Part shown: positions 12,364 through 20,954 of the stretch, piece after piece
Numbering within the stretch: position 1 is the stretch's first letter
Layout: each line of letters begins with the position of its first letter
DNA from: Pseudolabrys sp.
GTDB taxonomy: Bacteria > Pseudomonadota > Alphaproteobacteria > Rhizobiales > Xanthobacteraceae
Assembly (NCBI GenBank): GCA_017849615.1
Contig: JAFIGS010000006.1
Coordinates: 1-64,000 of the forward strand
DNA length: 64,000 bases
Direction of reading: 5' to 3'
Translations under genes and position numbers: made by a program
The notes under the pieces: model-generated
Seen by the model: the letters and a program-made list of their open reading frames with translations, nothing else
Database searches by the model: none
What the model was told of the DNA's origin: nothing

Positions 12364-13062
12364 ATGGCGCAATACACCGAGGAATTTCTCGCGGCCGCGC
12401 GGCACGGCTACGAGAACACCGACCAGCCGATGCGCGAGCTCGCCCGCGAACTCGGCATCGGCATCACCACCCTGAGCACGCTCGCGGAGAACCACGGCTG
12501 GGCCAAGCGCAGCAAGCGCCGGCGCGGCCTGCCGCCGGAGCGGCAGTTACTGGCGGAAGCGCAGAAGCTGGCAGCTTCTACCCTCCTCCCGTGCAACGGT
12601 GGGGAGGGTCGGCTCGCATCGGCAGATGCGAGCCGGGGTGGGGGGAATTTCGATCTCGACAAAAAAGCGCCCCCCACCCCTGACCCCTCCCCACCAGTCG
12701 CTGCGCTCCTGGGGGGAGGGGAAAAGAGCGCGCCATCGCGCCAGGACCTGTTCGCGATGCTGGAGCACATCCTGGCGCAGCTCATCACCGCCGAGGCCGC
12801 CGCCATCGGCAACGGCATGCGCTCGGCGCAGAGCGCGCGGACGCTGGCGACGCTCACCGCCGCGATGCGCGCGCTCAACCGCACTGACGGCGCCGCCTCC
12901 CCTCATGCAGGACCGACCGACCATGACGACGACATGCCGCAAGACCTCGATGAATTCCGCCTCGCGCTTGCGCGGCGTATTGAATCGGTTTTCGCAAACG
13001 AAACAGACATTGCGCTGGCTCGGGACGATTCCGGACCGGCGGACATTGCTGGCGCTGAATGA
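12364..13062 (+). CDS. terminase-associated protein (putative small-subunit/regulatory partner)
   Basis: The 232-residue product begins MAQYTEEFLAAARHGYENTD and has an HTH-like segment at about 20-45 (PMRELARELGIGITTLSTLAENHGW), as in small terminase subunits and other DNA-recognition proteins. The C-terminal part (SRQDLFAMLEHILAQLI ... PQDLDEFRLALARRIESV) resembles proteins found beside terminase genes in rhizobia. Between them, residues of about 73-120 are encoded by a GC-rich palindromic repeat (12580-12722), giving low-complexity Gly/Pro/Ser sequence that is unlikely to be ancestral. The gene overlaps the start of the large terminase by about 140 bp in another frame. Small-subunit identity is tentative. 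Confidence 0.6.
   Translation: MAQYTEEFLAAARHGYENTDQPMRELARELGIGITTLSTLAENHGWAKRSKRRRGLPPERQLLAEAQKLAASTLLPCNGGEGRLASADASRGGGNFDLDKKAPPTPDPSPPVAALLGGGEKSAPSRQDLFAMLEHILAQLITAEAAAIGNGMRSAQSARTLATLTAAMRALNRTDGAASPHAGPTDHDDDMPQDLDEFRLALARRIESVFANETDIALARDDSGPADIAGAE
12580..12722. repeat. palindromic repeat, family E (copy 1), inside a coding region
   Basis: CCCTCCTCCC...GGGGAGGG and CCCCTCCCC...GGGGGGAGGGG arms flank inner hairpins (GGCTCGCATC/GATGCGAGCC). It lies in frame within the 12364-13062 gene. A related element occurs between murD and ftsW (20816-20954). Confidence 0.7.
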
Positions 13063-14302
13063 CGACTTCGCCGCCCTCGCCCATCCGCACCAGCGCCCGC
13101 CGCGCCTCGCCAACAACGGCAAGCCGTGGACGACATGGCTGATGCTGGGCGGGCGCGGCGCCGGCAAGACGCGGCTGGGCGCCGAATGGGTGCGCGCGCA
13201 GGTGCATGGCAGCGCGCCCTACGCCGCGCATCGCTGCGGCCACATCGCGCTGGTCGGCGAGAGCGAGCACGATGTCCGCGAAGTGATGATCGAAGGGCCG
13301 GCGGGCCTGCTGCGCATATCGCCGCGCGGCGAGCGCCCGCGCTGGACCTCGTCGCGGCAGCGGCTGGAATGGCCGAACGGCGCGGTGGGCCATGCCTTCT
13401 CCGCCGACGACCCCGACAGCCTGCGCGGGCCGCAATTCGACGCCGCCTGGTGCGACGAGCTCGCCAAGTGGCGTTACGCGCAGGCGGCCTTCGACATGCT
13501 GCAGTTCGGCCTGCGGCTCGGGCCGAAGCCGCGCCAGCTCATCACCACGACGCCGAAGCCGATCGCTTTGCTGAAGCGGCTGGTCGCCGATCCGCGCACG
13601 GCAGTGACGCGCGCCGGCACGCAGGCCAATGCCGCGTTTCTGTCGCCCGGCTTTCTCGACGAGGTGCTGGCGCGCTATGCCGGCACCCGGCTCGGCCGTC
13701 AGGAGATCGACGGCGAGATCATCGAGGACCGCACCGACGCGCTGTGGTCGCGCGCCATGATCGAGGCGGCGCGCGTGAGCGATGTGCCGGAGTTGACGCG
13801 CATCGTCGTCGGCATCGATCCGCCGGCCTCCTCTCGCGACGGCGCCAATGCCTGCGGGCTCGTCGTGGCGGGACGCGGCGAGGACGGCTGCATCTACATC
13901 CTGGAAGACGCCACCGCCGCCGGACTGGCGCCGGCCGCCTGGGCATCGCGCGCCATCGCGCTGTACCGGCGCTGGCAGGCCGACACGCTGGTCGCCGAGG
14001 TCAATCAGGGCGGCGACATGGTCAGCGCGGTGCTGCGCAATGTCGACGCCGCGGTGCCGATCAGGACCGTGCAGGCAACGCGCGGCAAACACATGCGCGC
14101 CGAGCCGGTGGCCGCGCTCTACACGCAGGGCAAGGTCAGGCATGCCGGCGCGCCGATGCCGGAGCTCGAGGACGAGATGTGCGATTTCGGCCTCGACGGA
14201 TTGTCGGGCGGCGCCTCGCCGGACCGGCTCGACGCGCTGGTGTGGGCGGTGACGGAACTCACGGCGAGCCAGCGGGCGGAGCCGCGCATAAGGTGGCTGT
14301 AG
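12923..14302 (+). CDS. large terminase subunit, phage/GTA type (orphan)
   Basis: This is a DNA-packaging motor ATPase/nuclease of the gene transfer agent ORFg2 type. Walker A (GGRGAGKT, about 76-83, in WTTWLMLGGRGAGKTRLGAEW) and a Walker B with catalytic acid (AAWCDEL, about 175-180) are intact. The motor-linked motif ITTTPKP follows, and nuclease-domain acidic residues appear in IVVGIDPPAS and SPDRLDALVW. The start at 12923 was chosen for an AGGA site 10 nt upstream; 12950 is an alternative. No portal, protease, capsid or tail gene follows: murB lies convergently 10 bp after the stop. It is therefore a remnant or a domesticated gene. The reading frame itself looks intact. Confidence 0.9.
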   Translation: MTTTCRKTSMNSASRLRGVLNRFSQTKQTLRWLGTIPDRRTLLALNDDFAALAHPHQRPPRLANNGKPWTTWLMLGGRGAGKTRLGAEWVRAQVHGSAPYAAHRCGHIALVGESEHDVREVMIEGPAGLLRISPRGERPRWTSSRQRLEWPNGAVGHAFSADDPDSLRGPQFDAAWCDELAKWRYAQAAFDMLQFGLRLGPKPRQLITTTPKPIALLKRLVADPRTAVTRAGTQANAAFLSPGFLDEVLARYAGTRLGRQEIDGEIIEDRTDALWSRAMIEAARVSDVPELTRIVVGIDPPASSRDGANACGLVVAGRGEDGCIYILEDATAAGLAPAAWASRAIALYRRWQADTLVAEVNQGGDMVSAVLRNVDAAVPIRTVQATRGKHMRAEPVAALYTQGKVRHAGAPMPELEDEMCDFGLDGLSGGASPDRLDALVWAVTELTASQRAEPRIRWL

Positions 14303-14312
14303 GCGCGGCGCG

Positions 14313-15230
14313 TTAAGCCTTCTCGCCGATCCGCCTGATCTCCCATTCCAGTTCGACGCCGGAATGCGCCCTGACGCGCTCGCGCACGGTTTCGCCGAGC
14401 GTCTCGATGTCGGCCGCGGTGGCGTTGCCGAGATTGATCAGGAAGTTGCAGTGCAGTTCGGAGACCTGCGCGCCGCCGATGGTGAGGCCGCGGCAGCCGG
14501 CTTCGTCGATCAGCTTCCAGGCGTTGCGGCCCGGCGGATTCTTGAAGGTCGAGCCGCCGGTGCGATTGCGCGGCTGAGAGGCCTCGCGTTTGGCCTTGAT
14601 GTCGGCCATCTCGGCGGCGATGGCGTCGGCGTCGCCGGCTTTGCCCTGCAGCAGCGCGCCGACGAAGATGACGTCCTCGGGCACGCCGGCGTGGCGATAG
14701 GAAAAGCCCATGTCGGCGTTCGCATAGGTGACGCGGTTGCCCTGCCGGTCGATGGCATAGGCTTCGATGAGCACGTCCTTCGTTTCACCGCCATAGGCGC
14801 CGCCGTTCATGCGCAGCGCGCCGCCGATGGTGCCGGGAATGCCGGAGAGAAAGGCGAGACCGGCGATGCTCGCCTTCTGCGCCGCGCGCGCCACCAGCAC
14901 GTCGAGAATGGCGGCGCCGCAGCGTACGCGATGGTCCGCCTCGATCGACACGTCGTTGAAGCCGCGGCCGAGCCGGATGACGACGCCCCTGACGCCGCCG
15001 TCGCGCACGATGGTGTTCGACGCCGCGCCGATCACCATCACCGGCACATCGGCCGGCAGCATTTTCAGGAAATAAGCGAGATCGTCCGGGTCTTCCGGCG
15101 AGAACAGCACCTGCGCCGGACCGCCGACGCGAAACCAAGTGTAGGGATCCAGCGTCTGGTTCGCCATCATGCGCCCGCGAAGCTGCGGCATGCGGGCTTT
15201 GAGGTCGGACGTAATGTCGGGAAAGGTCAT
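14313..15230 (-). CDS. murB: UDP-N-acetylenolpyruvoylglucosamine reductase MurB
   Basis: MurB is the FAD enzyme that reduces UDP-GlcNAc-enolpyruvate to UDP-MurNAc in the cytoplasm. The 305-residue frame (start [15 protein letters not shown] at 15230) shows the FAD-binding segments [27 protein letters not shown] and [20 protein letters not shown]. It also has the active-site serine region [10 protein letters not shown] and a C-terminal glutamate in [12 protein letters not shown]. Its start lies five bases after the murC stop, so it continues the murC transcript. It is the last gene of the mur run before the insert that replaces ddlB. Confidence 0.97.
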   Translation of the reverse strand: MTFPDITSDLKARMPQLRGRMMANQTLDPYTWFRVGGPAQVLFSPEDPDDLAYFLKMLPADVPVMVIGAASNTIVRDGGVRGVVIRLGRGFNDVSIEADHRVRCGAAILDVLVARAAQKASIAGLAFLSGIPGTIGGALRMNGGAYGGETKDVLIEAYAIDRQGNRVTYANADMGFSYRHAGVPEDVIFVGALLQGKAGDADAIAAEMADIKAKREASQPRNRTGGSTFKNPPGRNAWKLIDEAGCRGLTIGGAQVSELHCNFLINLGNATAADIETLGETVRERVRAHSGVELEWEIRRIGEKA

Positions 15231-15235
15231 TCGCG

Positions 15236-16645
15236 TTACTTCGCGCCGAGCGCCGCAAGTTCGCCCGGCAGCGCGTAGGCCCATTGCGAGATCGAGCCGG
15301 CGCCGAGACAGACGACATAATCGCCCGGTTTCGCCATGCCCTTGACGATGCCGGCGAGCTGCTCCGGGCCGTCGAGCGGCACGACATTGCGATGGCCGCG
15401 CGCGCGCAGCGCCTGCACCAGATGATCGCGGTCGGCGCCTTCGATCGGCGCTTCGCCGGCCGCATAGACATTGGCGACGATGACGGCGTCGGCGTCGTTA
15501 AAGCAGGTCGAGAACGGCTCGAACAGGGTCTTGAGCCGCGTATAGCGATGCGGCTGCACCACGGCGATGACCTTGTTCTTGGTCGACTCGCGCGCCGCCT
15601 TCAGCACCGCCGCGATCTCGACCGGGTGATGGCCGTAATCGTCGATGATGGTGGCGCCGTTCCATTCGCCGACCTTGGTGAAGCGGCGCTTGACGCCGCC
15701 GAACTTGCCGAGCGCGGCGCGGATCCTGTCGTCGGCAATGCCCAGCTCATGCGCCACCGCGATGGCCGAGGTGGCGTTGAGCGCGTTGTGGCGGCCGGGC
15801 ATCGGCAGTTCGAGGCCGGCGATGCGGTGCACCTCGGCGCCGTCGCGGTCGCGGAACAGCACCGAGAAGTGCTGCTTGCCGTCCTTGTTGACGAGATCGA
15901 CCAGACGCACGTCGGCCTGCGCGTTCTCGCCGTAGGTGATGATGCGCCGGTCGGCGATGCGGCCGACCAGACGCTGCACGATCGGATGATCGGTGCACAT
16001 CACGGCAAAGCCGTAGAACGGCACGTTCTCGACGAAGTCGATGAAGGCCTCCTGCACGGCGGCGAAGGTCTTGAAGTGGTCGAGATGCTCGGCATCGACA
16101 TTGGTGACGATGGCGATGTCGGCGGGCAGCTTGAGGAAGGTGCCGTCGCTCTCGTCGGCCTCGACCACCATCCAGTCGCCTTCGCCGAGGCGGGCATTGG
16201 TGCCGTAGGCGTTGATGATGCCGCCATTGATCACGGTCGGATCGATGCCGCCGGCGTCGAGCAAGGTCGCGACCATCGAAGTCGTCGTGGTCTTGCCGTG
16301 CGTGCCGGCAATGGCGACGCGGGACTTGAGCCGCACCAGCTCGGCGAGCACCTCGGCGCGGCGCACCGCCGGCAGGCGCTTGGCGCGCGCCGCGACGAGC
16401 TCGGGATTGTCCGGCTTGATCGCGGAAGAAACAACGACGACGACGGCGTTGTCGAGGTTCTCGGCCTTGTGGCCGATCTCGACGACGACGCCCTTCTCGC
16501 GCAGGCGCTTGACGTTGGCGCTGTCGGACGCGTCCGAGCCGCGCACGGTGTAGCCGAGATTGACCAGCACCTCGGCGATGCCGCTCATGCCAATACCGCC
16601 GATGCCGACAAAGTGCACCGGTCCGAGTTCGGTCGGCAATTTCAT
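15236..16645 (-). CDS. murC: UDP-N-acetylmuramate--L-alanine ligase MurC
   Basis: MurC is the ATP-dependent ligase that adds the first residue of the stem peptide. The N-terminal UDP-binding Rossmann motif is [17 protein letters not shown] (about 11-27). The ATP-binding P-loop is GTHGKTTT (114-121), followed by the central-domain [11 protein letters not shown] and [10 protein letters not shown], both typical of Mur ligases. It is 469 residues, the usual size. It lies between a sensor kinase gene (upstream, 116 bp gap) and murB (5 bp gap). Confidence 0.98.
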   Translation of the reverse strand: MKLPTELGPVHFVGIGGIGMSGIAEVLVNLGYTVRGSDASDSANVKRLREKGVVVEIGHKAENLDNAVVVVVSSAIKPDNPELVAARAKRLPAVRRAEVLAELVRLKSRVAIAGTHGKTTTTSMVATLLDAGGIDPTVINGGIINAYGTNARLGEGDWMVVEADESDGTFLKLPADIAIVTNVDAEHLDHFKTFAAVQEAFIDFVENVPFYGFAVMCTDHPIVQRLVGRIADRRIITYGENAQADVRLVDLVNKDGKQHFSVLFRDRDGAEVHRIAGLELPMPGRHNALNATSAIAVAHELGIADDRIRAALGKFGGVKRRFTKVGEWNGATIIDDYGHHPVEIAAVLKAARESTKNKVIAVVQPHRYTRLKTLFEPFSTCFNDADAVIVANVYAAGEAPIEGADRDHLVQALRARGHRNVVPLDGPEQLAGIVKGMAKPGDYVVCLGAGSISQWAYALPGELAALGAK

Positions 16646-16761
16646 GGAAGGTTATCCCTGCATCCGCGTCCGCCCGGGCGGACATTCATTCGATGATGCG
16701 TTCGTGTATGGCAAGCCGGGCCAAAAGGGAAGATCGGCGAAATACCAAGGCGGATGAAGGC

Positions 16762-18381
16762 TTAAGCGCCGTTATTGGCCTGATCGCCGTTGAAACCGCG
16801 GAAATTGATGACCCGCGACGCCGCGCCCTTGCGCGAGCGCAGGCCAAGGCCGGCGATTTCGGCGGCCAACTGGGCCTGGGTGAAGGGCTTGGAAAGCCGC
16901 AACAGCTTCATCGTCTGATCGGCGTCGATCTCCGCATAGCCGGTGGCCAGAATGACGCGCAGATCGGGCCAGCGCTTGTCGATGGTCCGGGCGAGCTGCA
17001 GCCCCGTTATGTACGGCATGACCTGATCGGTGATGACGAGGTCGATGCCGTCCTGCGCTTCCAGGATGGCAAGCGCTTCATCCGCCGACGCGGCGGCGAA
17101 ACAAACATGGCCAAGGTCTTCGAGCATCGCGACGGTGTTGGTGAGCACCAGCGGATCGTCGTCCACGGCCAGGATCGTCAACGGCGACTGCGACGGCGAT
17201 TCCTTGTCGGACCGTCCCGACGCCACCATCTGCTGTGACGGCTCCTCGGCGGGCAGCCACAATTCGGCGGTGGTGCCCTGCCCCGGCGCGCTGCGCAGAA
17301 CGAAGCGGCCGCCGAACTGCTGGGCAAGGCCATGCACCATCGACAGACCAAGACCCGCTCCCTTGCCGGGCTGCTTGGTGGTGAAGAACGGCTCGATGGC
17401 GCGGCTCAAGGTCGCCTCGTCCATGCCTTCGCCGTTATCGGTGACGGAGAGGCGCACATAGCGCCCGGGCTTCAACGCGTCATCGCCGGGGCCGACGACC
17501 TCATCGCGCGCGGAGATGATAATCTCGCCATCGTCGGACATGGCGTCGCCGGCATTGACGGTGAGATTGAGCAGCGCGATCTCGAGCTGGTTGGCGTCGG
17601 CCAGCACCGTGCTCAGCGCCAGCGGAAAGCGGGTTTCGAGCGCGACCGATTTGCCGAGCGAGCGCTTCAGCAGTTCGGCCATGCCGCGCGCAAGCGTCGG
17701 GATGTCGATCGATTCCTGCTTGATCTCCTGGCGGCGCGCGAAGACCAGCATGCGCTTGGTCAGCGCCGCGCCGCGCTCGGCGCCCTTGACCGCGTTGTCC
17801 ATGAGCGCGTTGAGCTTGTCATCGTCGGGCAGACGCTTGCGCATCAGCTCGAGGCTGCCAAGCACCGCCATCAGAAGATTGTTGAAGTCGTGCGCGACGC
17901 CGCCGGTCAAGCGGCCGATGGCTTCCATTTTCTGCGCTTGCACCAGCGCCTCGCGGGCGCGCTCGAGCTGCTGCTGCGCCTCGCGGCGCTCGGTGATGTC
18001 GCGGGTGATCTTGGCGAAGCCGGCGAGCTTGCCGTCATCGTCGCGGATGGCGTCGATGACGGCATGCGCGACGAAGCGCGAGCCATCCTTGCGCAGGCGC
18101 ACGCCTTCGCTCTCGAAGCGCCCTTCCCGCGCCGCGATCGACAGCGCGCGCTCGGGCAGTCCGTTGGCGCGATCGACCTCGGTGTAGAAGCGGGAGAAGT
18201 GCTGGCCGATGATTTCCTCGGGCAGGTAGCCCTTGATGCGTTCGGCACCGGCGTTCCAGTTGCTCACGAAGCCGCCCGGATCGAGCATATAGATGGCGTA
18301 GTCCGTCACCGCTTCGACCAGCAGCCGGTAACGGCCATCGTCGGCTGGCGCCGGGACGTGTTGGTTCGAAGAGTCGGTCAA
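16762..18381 (-). CDS. PAS-domain hybrid histidine kinase with C-terminal receiver
   Basis: The 539-residue cytosolic sensor has a PAS domain (about 18-135, ending ITRDITERREAQQQLE), a coiled linker, and a HisKA H-box GGVAHDFNNLL with phosphoacceptor His164. A HATPase domain follows with N and G boxes (LLNLTVNAGDAM, VTDNGEGMD, GKGAGLGLSMVHGLAQ). The C-terminal receiver (about 408-525) has acidic pocket LAVDDDPLV and phosphoacceptor Asp in DLVITDQVMP. No membrane segment is seen. It sits between murG and murC on the same strand, an unusual interruption of the dcw order. Target and signal are unknown. Confidence 0.93.
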   Translation of the reverse strand: MTDSSNQHVPAPADDGRYRLLVEAVTDYAIYMLDPGGFVSNWNAGAERIKGYLPEEIIGQHFSRFYTEVDRANGLPERALSIAAREGRFESEGVRLRKDGSRFVAHAVIDAIRDDDGKLAGFAKITRDITERREAQQQLERAREALVQAQKMEAIGRLTGGVAHDFNNLLMAVLGSLELMRKRLPDDDKLNALMDNAVKGAERGAALTKRMLVFARRQEIKQESIDIPTLARGMAELLKRSLGKSVALETRFPLALSTVLADANQLEIALLNLTVNAGDAMSDDGEIIISARDEVVGPGDDALKPGRYVRLSVTDNGEGMDEATLSRAIEPFFTTKQPGKGAGLGLSMVHGLAQQFGGRFVLRSAPGQGTTAELWLPAEEPSQQMVASGRSDKESPSQSPLTILAVDDDPLVLTNTVAMLEDLGHVCFAAASADEALAILEAQDGIDLVITDQVMPYITGLQLARTIDKRWPDLRVILATGYAEIDADQTMKLLRLSKPFTQAQLAAEIAGLGLRSRKGAASRVINFRGFNGDQANNGA

Positions 18382-18495
18382 ACCGAGGGTTCCAGTAACC
18401 GGTCAGTCGCAACGAGCGCCGCGAATTGAGACAATACAATATCGAAGTTAACCAACTTGAGACCGTGGAATTGGTTCCGGTAGACCCGGCAAGGG

Positions 18496-19593
18496 TTAGC
18501 GGGCGGCGATGGCCAGTACCAGATCCGCCAGCCGCTCGGCGGCGTCCACGGTTCCCGAGGCCTTGGCGGCCAGCGCCATCGCGCTCAGCCGCGCCGGATG
18601 GGCCGCGAGGCCTTCGATTTCCCGCGCCAGCCGCTCCGGCGTGAACTCGGACTGGACGATGCGAATGGCGCCGCCGGCGTCCGCTAGCACGCCGGCATTG
18701 GCGAGCTGATCCTGATCGAGCGCGTGCGGCAGCGGCACCAGAATGCCGGGCCGGCCGATGGCTGACAGCTCCGCGACGGTCGATGCACCGGAGCGCGAGA
18801 TCACGAGATGCGCCGCCGCCATCCGCACCGGCAGATCGGAGAAGAACGGCGCGCAGGTATGGGCGACGCCGAGTCGCTCGTAGTGCGCCGAGACAGCGTC
18901 GATATCTTCCGCGCGCGCCTGCTGCACGACATGCAGCCGCGCCCGCACCGCCGCGCTCAATTTCTCGATCGCGGGCGGCACGATCTCCGACATGACGCGC
19001 GCGCCCTGACTGCCGCCGAATACCAGCAGCCGCAAGGTGCCGTCGGCGGCAGCGGCGTGATACGGCACCTTCGCGGCTTCGATCACCAGCGGCCGCACCG
19101 GATTGCCGGTGAAGGTCAGCTTGGCGCGCGCGCCGTCATCGACCTTGTTGAGCACGCGAAAGCCGGTGGCGATGGCGGTGACACGCGACGCAAGCAGCCG
19201 GTTGGCGCGACCCATCACGCCGTTCTGCTCGTGCAGCACGGTCGGCACGCCGCGCCATGATGCGGCGAGCAAAGGCGGCACGGTGGGATAGCCGCCGAAG
19301 CCGACGACGACAGCCGGCCTGATGCGGCCGATGATGCCGAAGGCCTTCAGCGTGCCGCTGCCCAGCAGCCATGCGGTGCGCGCCAGCGACACGGGGTCGC
19401 GGCCGCGCAAGGTGGCGCTCGGGATGAGATGGACGGCGCGGGCGGGAAACTCGAAATGCGCGGCGCGCGTATCGGTCGCGAGATCGACAATGGCGCCGCG
19501 CTTGTTCAGCACCACGGCGAGCGATTCCGCCGGGAACAGATGACCGCCGGTGCCGCCTGCGGCCAGCAGCACGAGCGGCGCGCCGCCCGGCAT
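18496..19593 (-). CDS. murG: lipid II synthase MurG (GlcNAc transferase)
   Basis: MurG transfers GlcNAc onto lipid I at the inner membrane face to make lipid II. The start (19593, MPGGAPLVLLAAGGTGGH) shares one base with the ftsW stop; the open frame further upstream is an ftsW shadow. Motifs are the glycine-rich loop GGTGGH, GFGGYPTVPPLLAA, HEQNGVMGRANRLLA, the second nucleotide loop VFGGSQGARVMSE, and the donor-site segment ISRSGASTVAEL. At 365 residues it has the usual length. Confidence 0.97.
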   Translation of the reverse strand: MPGGAPLVLLAAGGTGGHLFPAESLAVVLNKRGAIVDLATDTRAAHFEFPARAVHLIPSATLRGRDPVSLARTAWLLGSGTLKAFGIIGRIRPAVVVGFGGYPTVPPLLAASWRGVPTVLHEQNGVMGRANRLLASRVTAIATGFRVLNKVDDGARAKLTFTGNPVRPLVIEAAKVPYHAAAADGTLRLLVFGGSQGARVMSEIVPPAIEKLSAAVRARLHVVQQARAEDIDAVSAHYERLGVAHTCAPFFSDLPVRMAAAHLVISRSGASTVAELSAIGRPGILVPLPHALDQDQLANAGVLADAGGAIRIVQSEFTPERLAREIEGLAAHPARLSAMALAAKASGTVDAAERLADLVLAIAAR

Positions 19594-20747
19594 CAGCTCC
19601 GCGCTCCGGCGGGCAACATCGGAGCCGGCGCGGTCAGCATCGCGCCGCGCGGCTGCTCGCGCGTCAACGCCATCAGCATGCCCATGCCGTAAGCCAGCGA
19701 AAGCATCGACGAGCCGCCATAGGAGATGAACGGCAGGGTCATGCCCTTGGCGGGGATGAGATGCAGGTTCACCGCCATGTTGATCGCCGACTGCGTGGCG
19801 AACAGCATGGTGAGACCGGCGGCGGCGAAGCGGCAGAACGGATCGTCGTTGCGCATGGCGCGCAGCAGCGCGCGGATGACGATGAAGGAGAACAGCGCCA
19901 CCAGCGCGAGGCACAAGGCGACGCCGAATTCCTCGGCCGCGACCGAGAACACGAAGTCGGTGTGACTCTCCGGCAGCATGCGCTTGACCGTGCCCTCGCC
20001 CGGCCCGCGGCCGAACCAGCCGCCGCGCATGAAGCTTTCGGTGGCGACGTCGATATTGAAGGTGTCGCCGGCCGCCGGGTTCATGAAGCGCTGGATGCGC
20101 GAGGCGACGTGCGGCACGGTGTAATAGGCGGTGAGCAGGCCGAAGCCGGCGGCGCCGGCGATGCCGAACATCCACACGACGCGCATGCCGGCCATGAAGA
20201 ACAGCGCGCTCCACACCAGAACGATCAGCATGGTCTGGCCGAAGTCCGGCTGGATGACGAGCAGCGCGACGACCGCCAGCAAGAGGCCGAGCGCGATGGT
20301 GTTGGCCGGCATTTCCGGGCGCTTGGCGGATTCGCCGAACAGCCAGGCGATGAGGATGACGAAAGCCGGTTTCAGGAATTCGGACGGCTGGATGTTGATG
20401 CCGGCGATCACCAGCCAGCGCTTGGCGCCCTTGATCTCCTGGCCGAAGAACGGCGTCGCCGCGACGAGAACGAGCATGATGGTGAAAACCACCAGCGACA
20501 GGCGGCGAATCTGGCGCGGCGTCAGGAACGACACGCCGATGAGGATGGCGGTCGTCGGAAACAGGAACATGATGTGGCGATTGACGAAGAAGAACGGATC
20601 GAGCCCGAGGCGGCCGGCGACCGGCGGCGAGGCCGCGAGCGACAGCACGATGCCGGCCAGCATGAGCGCGCCGATGGCGGCGAGCGTCAGGCGATCGACC
20701 GTCCACCACCACTCGCCGATCGGGGTGCGTTGCGCGCGCGAAATCAT
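19593..20747 (-). CDS. ftsW: septal peptidoglycan polymerase FtsW
   Basis: FtsW is the SEDS-family glycosyltransferase that works with FtsI at the septum. The 384-residue sequence is almost entirely hydrophobic, with about ten membrane segments. It contains SEDS signatures such as QPSEFLKPAFVILIAWL, VIQPDFGQTML and the C-terminal GMTLPFISYGGSSML. It lies between murD and murG in the standard order. A palindromic repeat separates it from murD, so an internal promoter or RNA processing site there is possible. Confidence 0.97.
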   Translation of the reverse strand: MISRAQRTPIGEWWWTVDRLTLAAIGALMLAGIVLSLAASPPVAGRLGLDPFFFVNRHIMFLFPTTAILIGVSFLTPRQIRRLSLVVFTIMLVLVAATPFFGQEIKGAKRWLVIAGINIQPSEFLKPAFVILIAWLFGESAKRPEMPANTIALGLLLAVVALLVIQPDFGQTMLIVLVWSALFFMAGMRVVWMFGIAGAAGFGLLTAYYTVPHVASRIQRFMNPAAGDTFNIDVATESFMRGGWFGRGPGEGTVKRMLPESHTDFVFSVAAEEFGVALCLALVALFSFIVIRALLRAMRNDDPFCRFAAAGLTMLFATQSAINMAVNLHLIPAKGMTLPFISYGGSSMLSLAYGMGMLMALTREQPRGAMLTAPAPMLPAGARS

Positions 20748-20815
20748 GGAATGGCCCGAGGTCCGTTAGGGCTCCAAGCTGACGCGTCGTGGTTTAGGAA
20801 CGGTTAAGACTGCTT

Positions 20816-20954
20816 CACCTCTCCCCGCAATGCGGGCAGAGGTCGACTTCCGAGCGTCAGCGAGGAAGTCGGGTGAGGGGCCGTGCAATGCCCCTCACCC
20901 GGCTCGCGCCTTCCGGCGCTCGCCACCCTCTCCCCGCTAACGCGGGGCGAGGGA
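20816..20954. repeat. palindromic repeat, family E (copy 2), overlapping the murD 3' end
   Basis: CACCTCTCCCCGC at the left and GCGGGGCGAGGG at the right, with internal GACTTCC/GGAAGTC arms, fold into a multi-hairpin structure. It fills the ftsW-murD gap and includes the murD stop codon (20937-20939), so the last murD codons come from repeat sequence. Confidence 0.75.

Noticed and set aside
13126-14316. 396-codon frame in the terminase region
   Set aside because: Same-strand shifted frame of the terminase with Arg/Ala-rich composition and no motif, whereas the other frame carries intact Walker motifs.
18496-20712. Very long 738-codon murG reading frame
   Set aside because: The N-terminal half is a shifted-frame shadow of ftsW; true MurG begins at 19593 with the GGTGGH loop.
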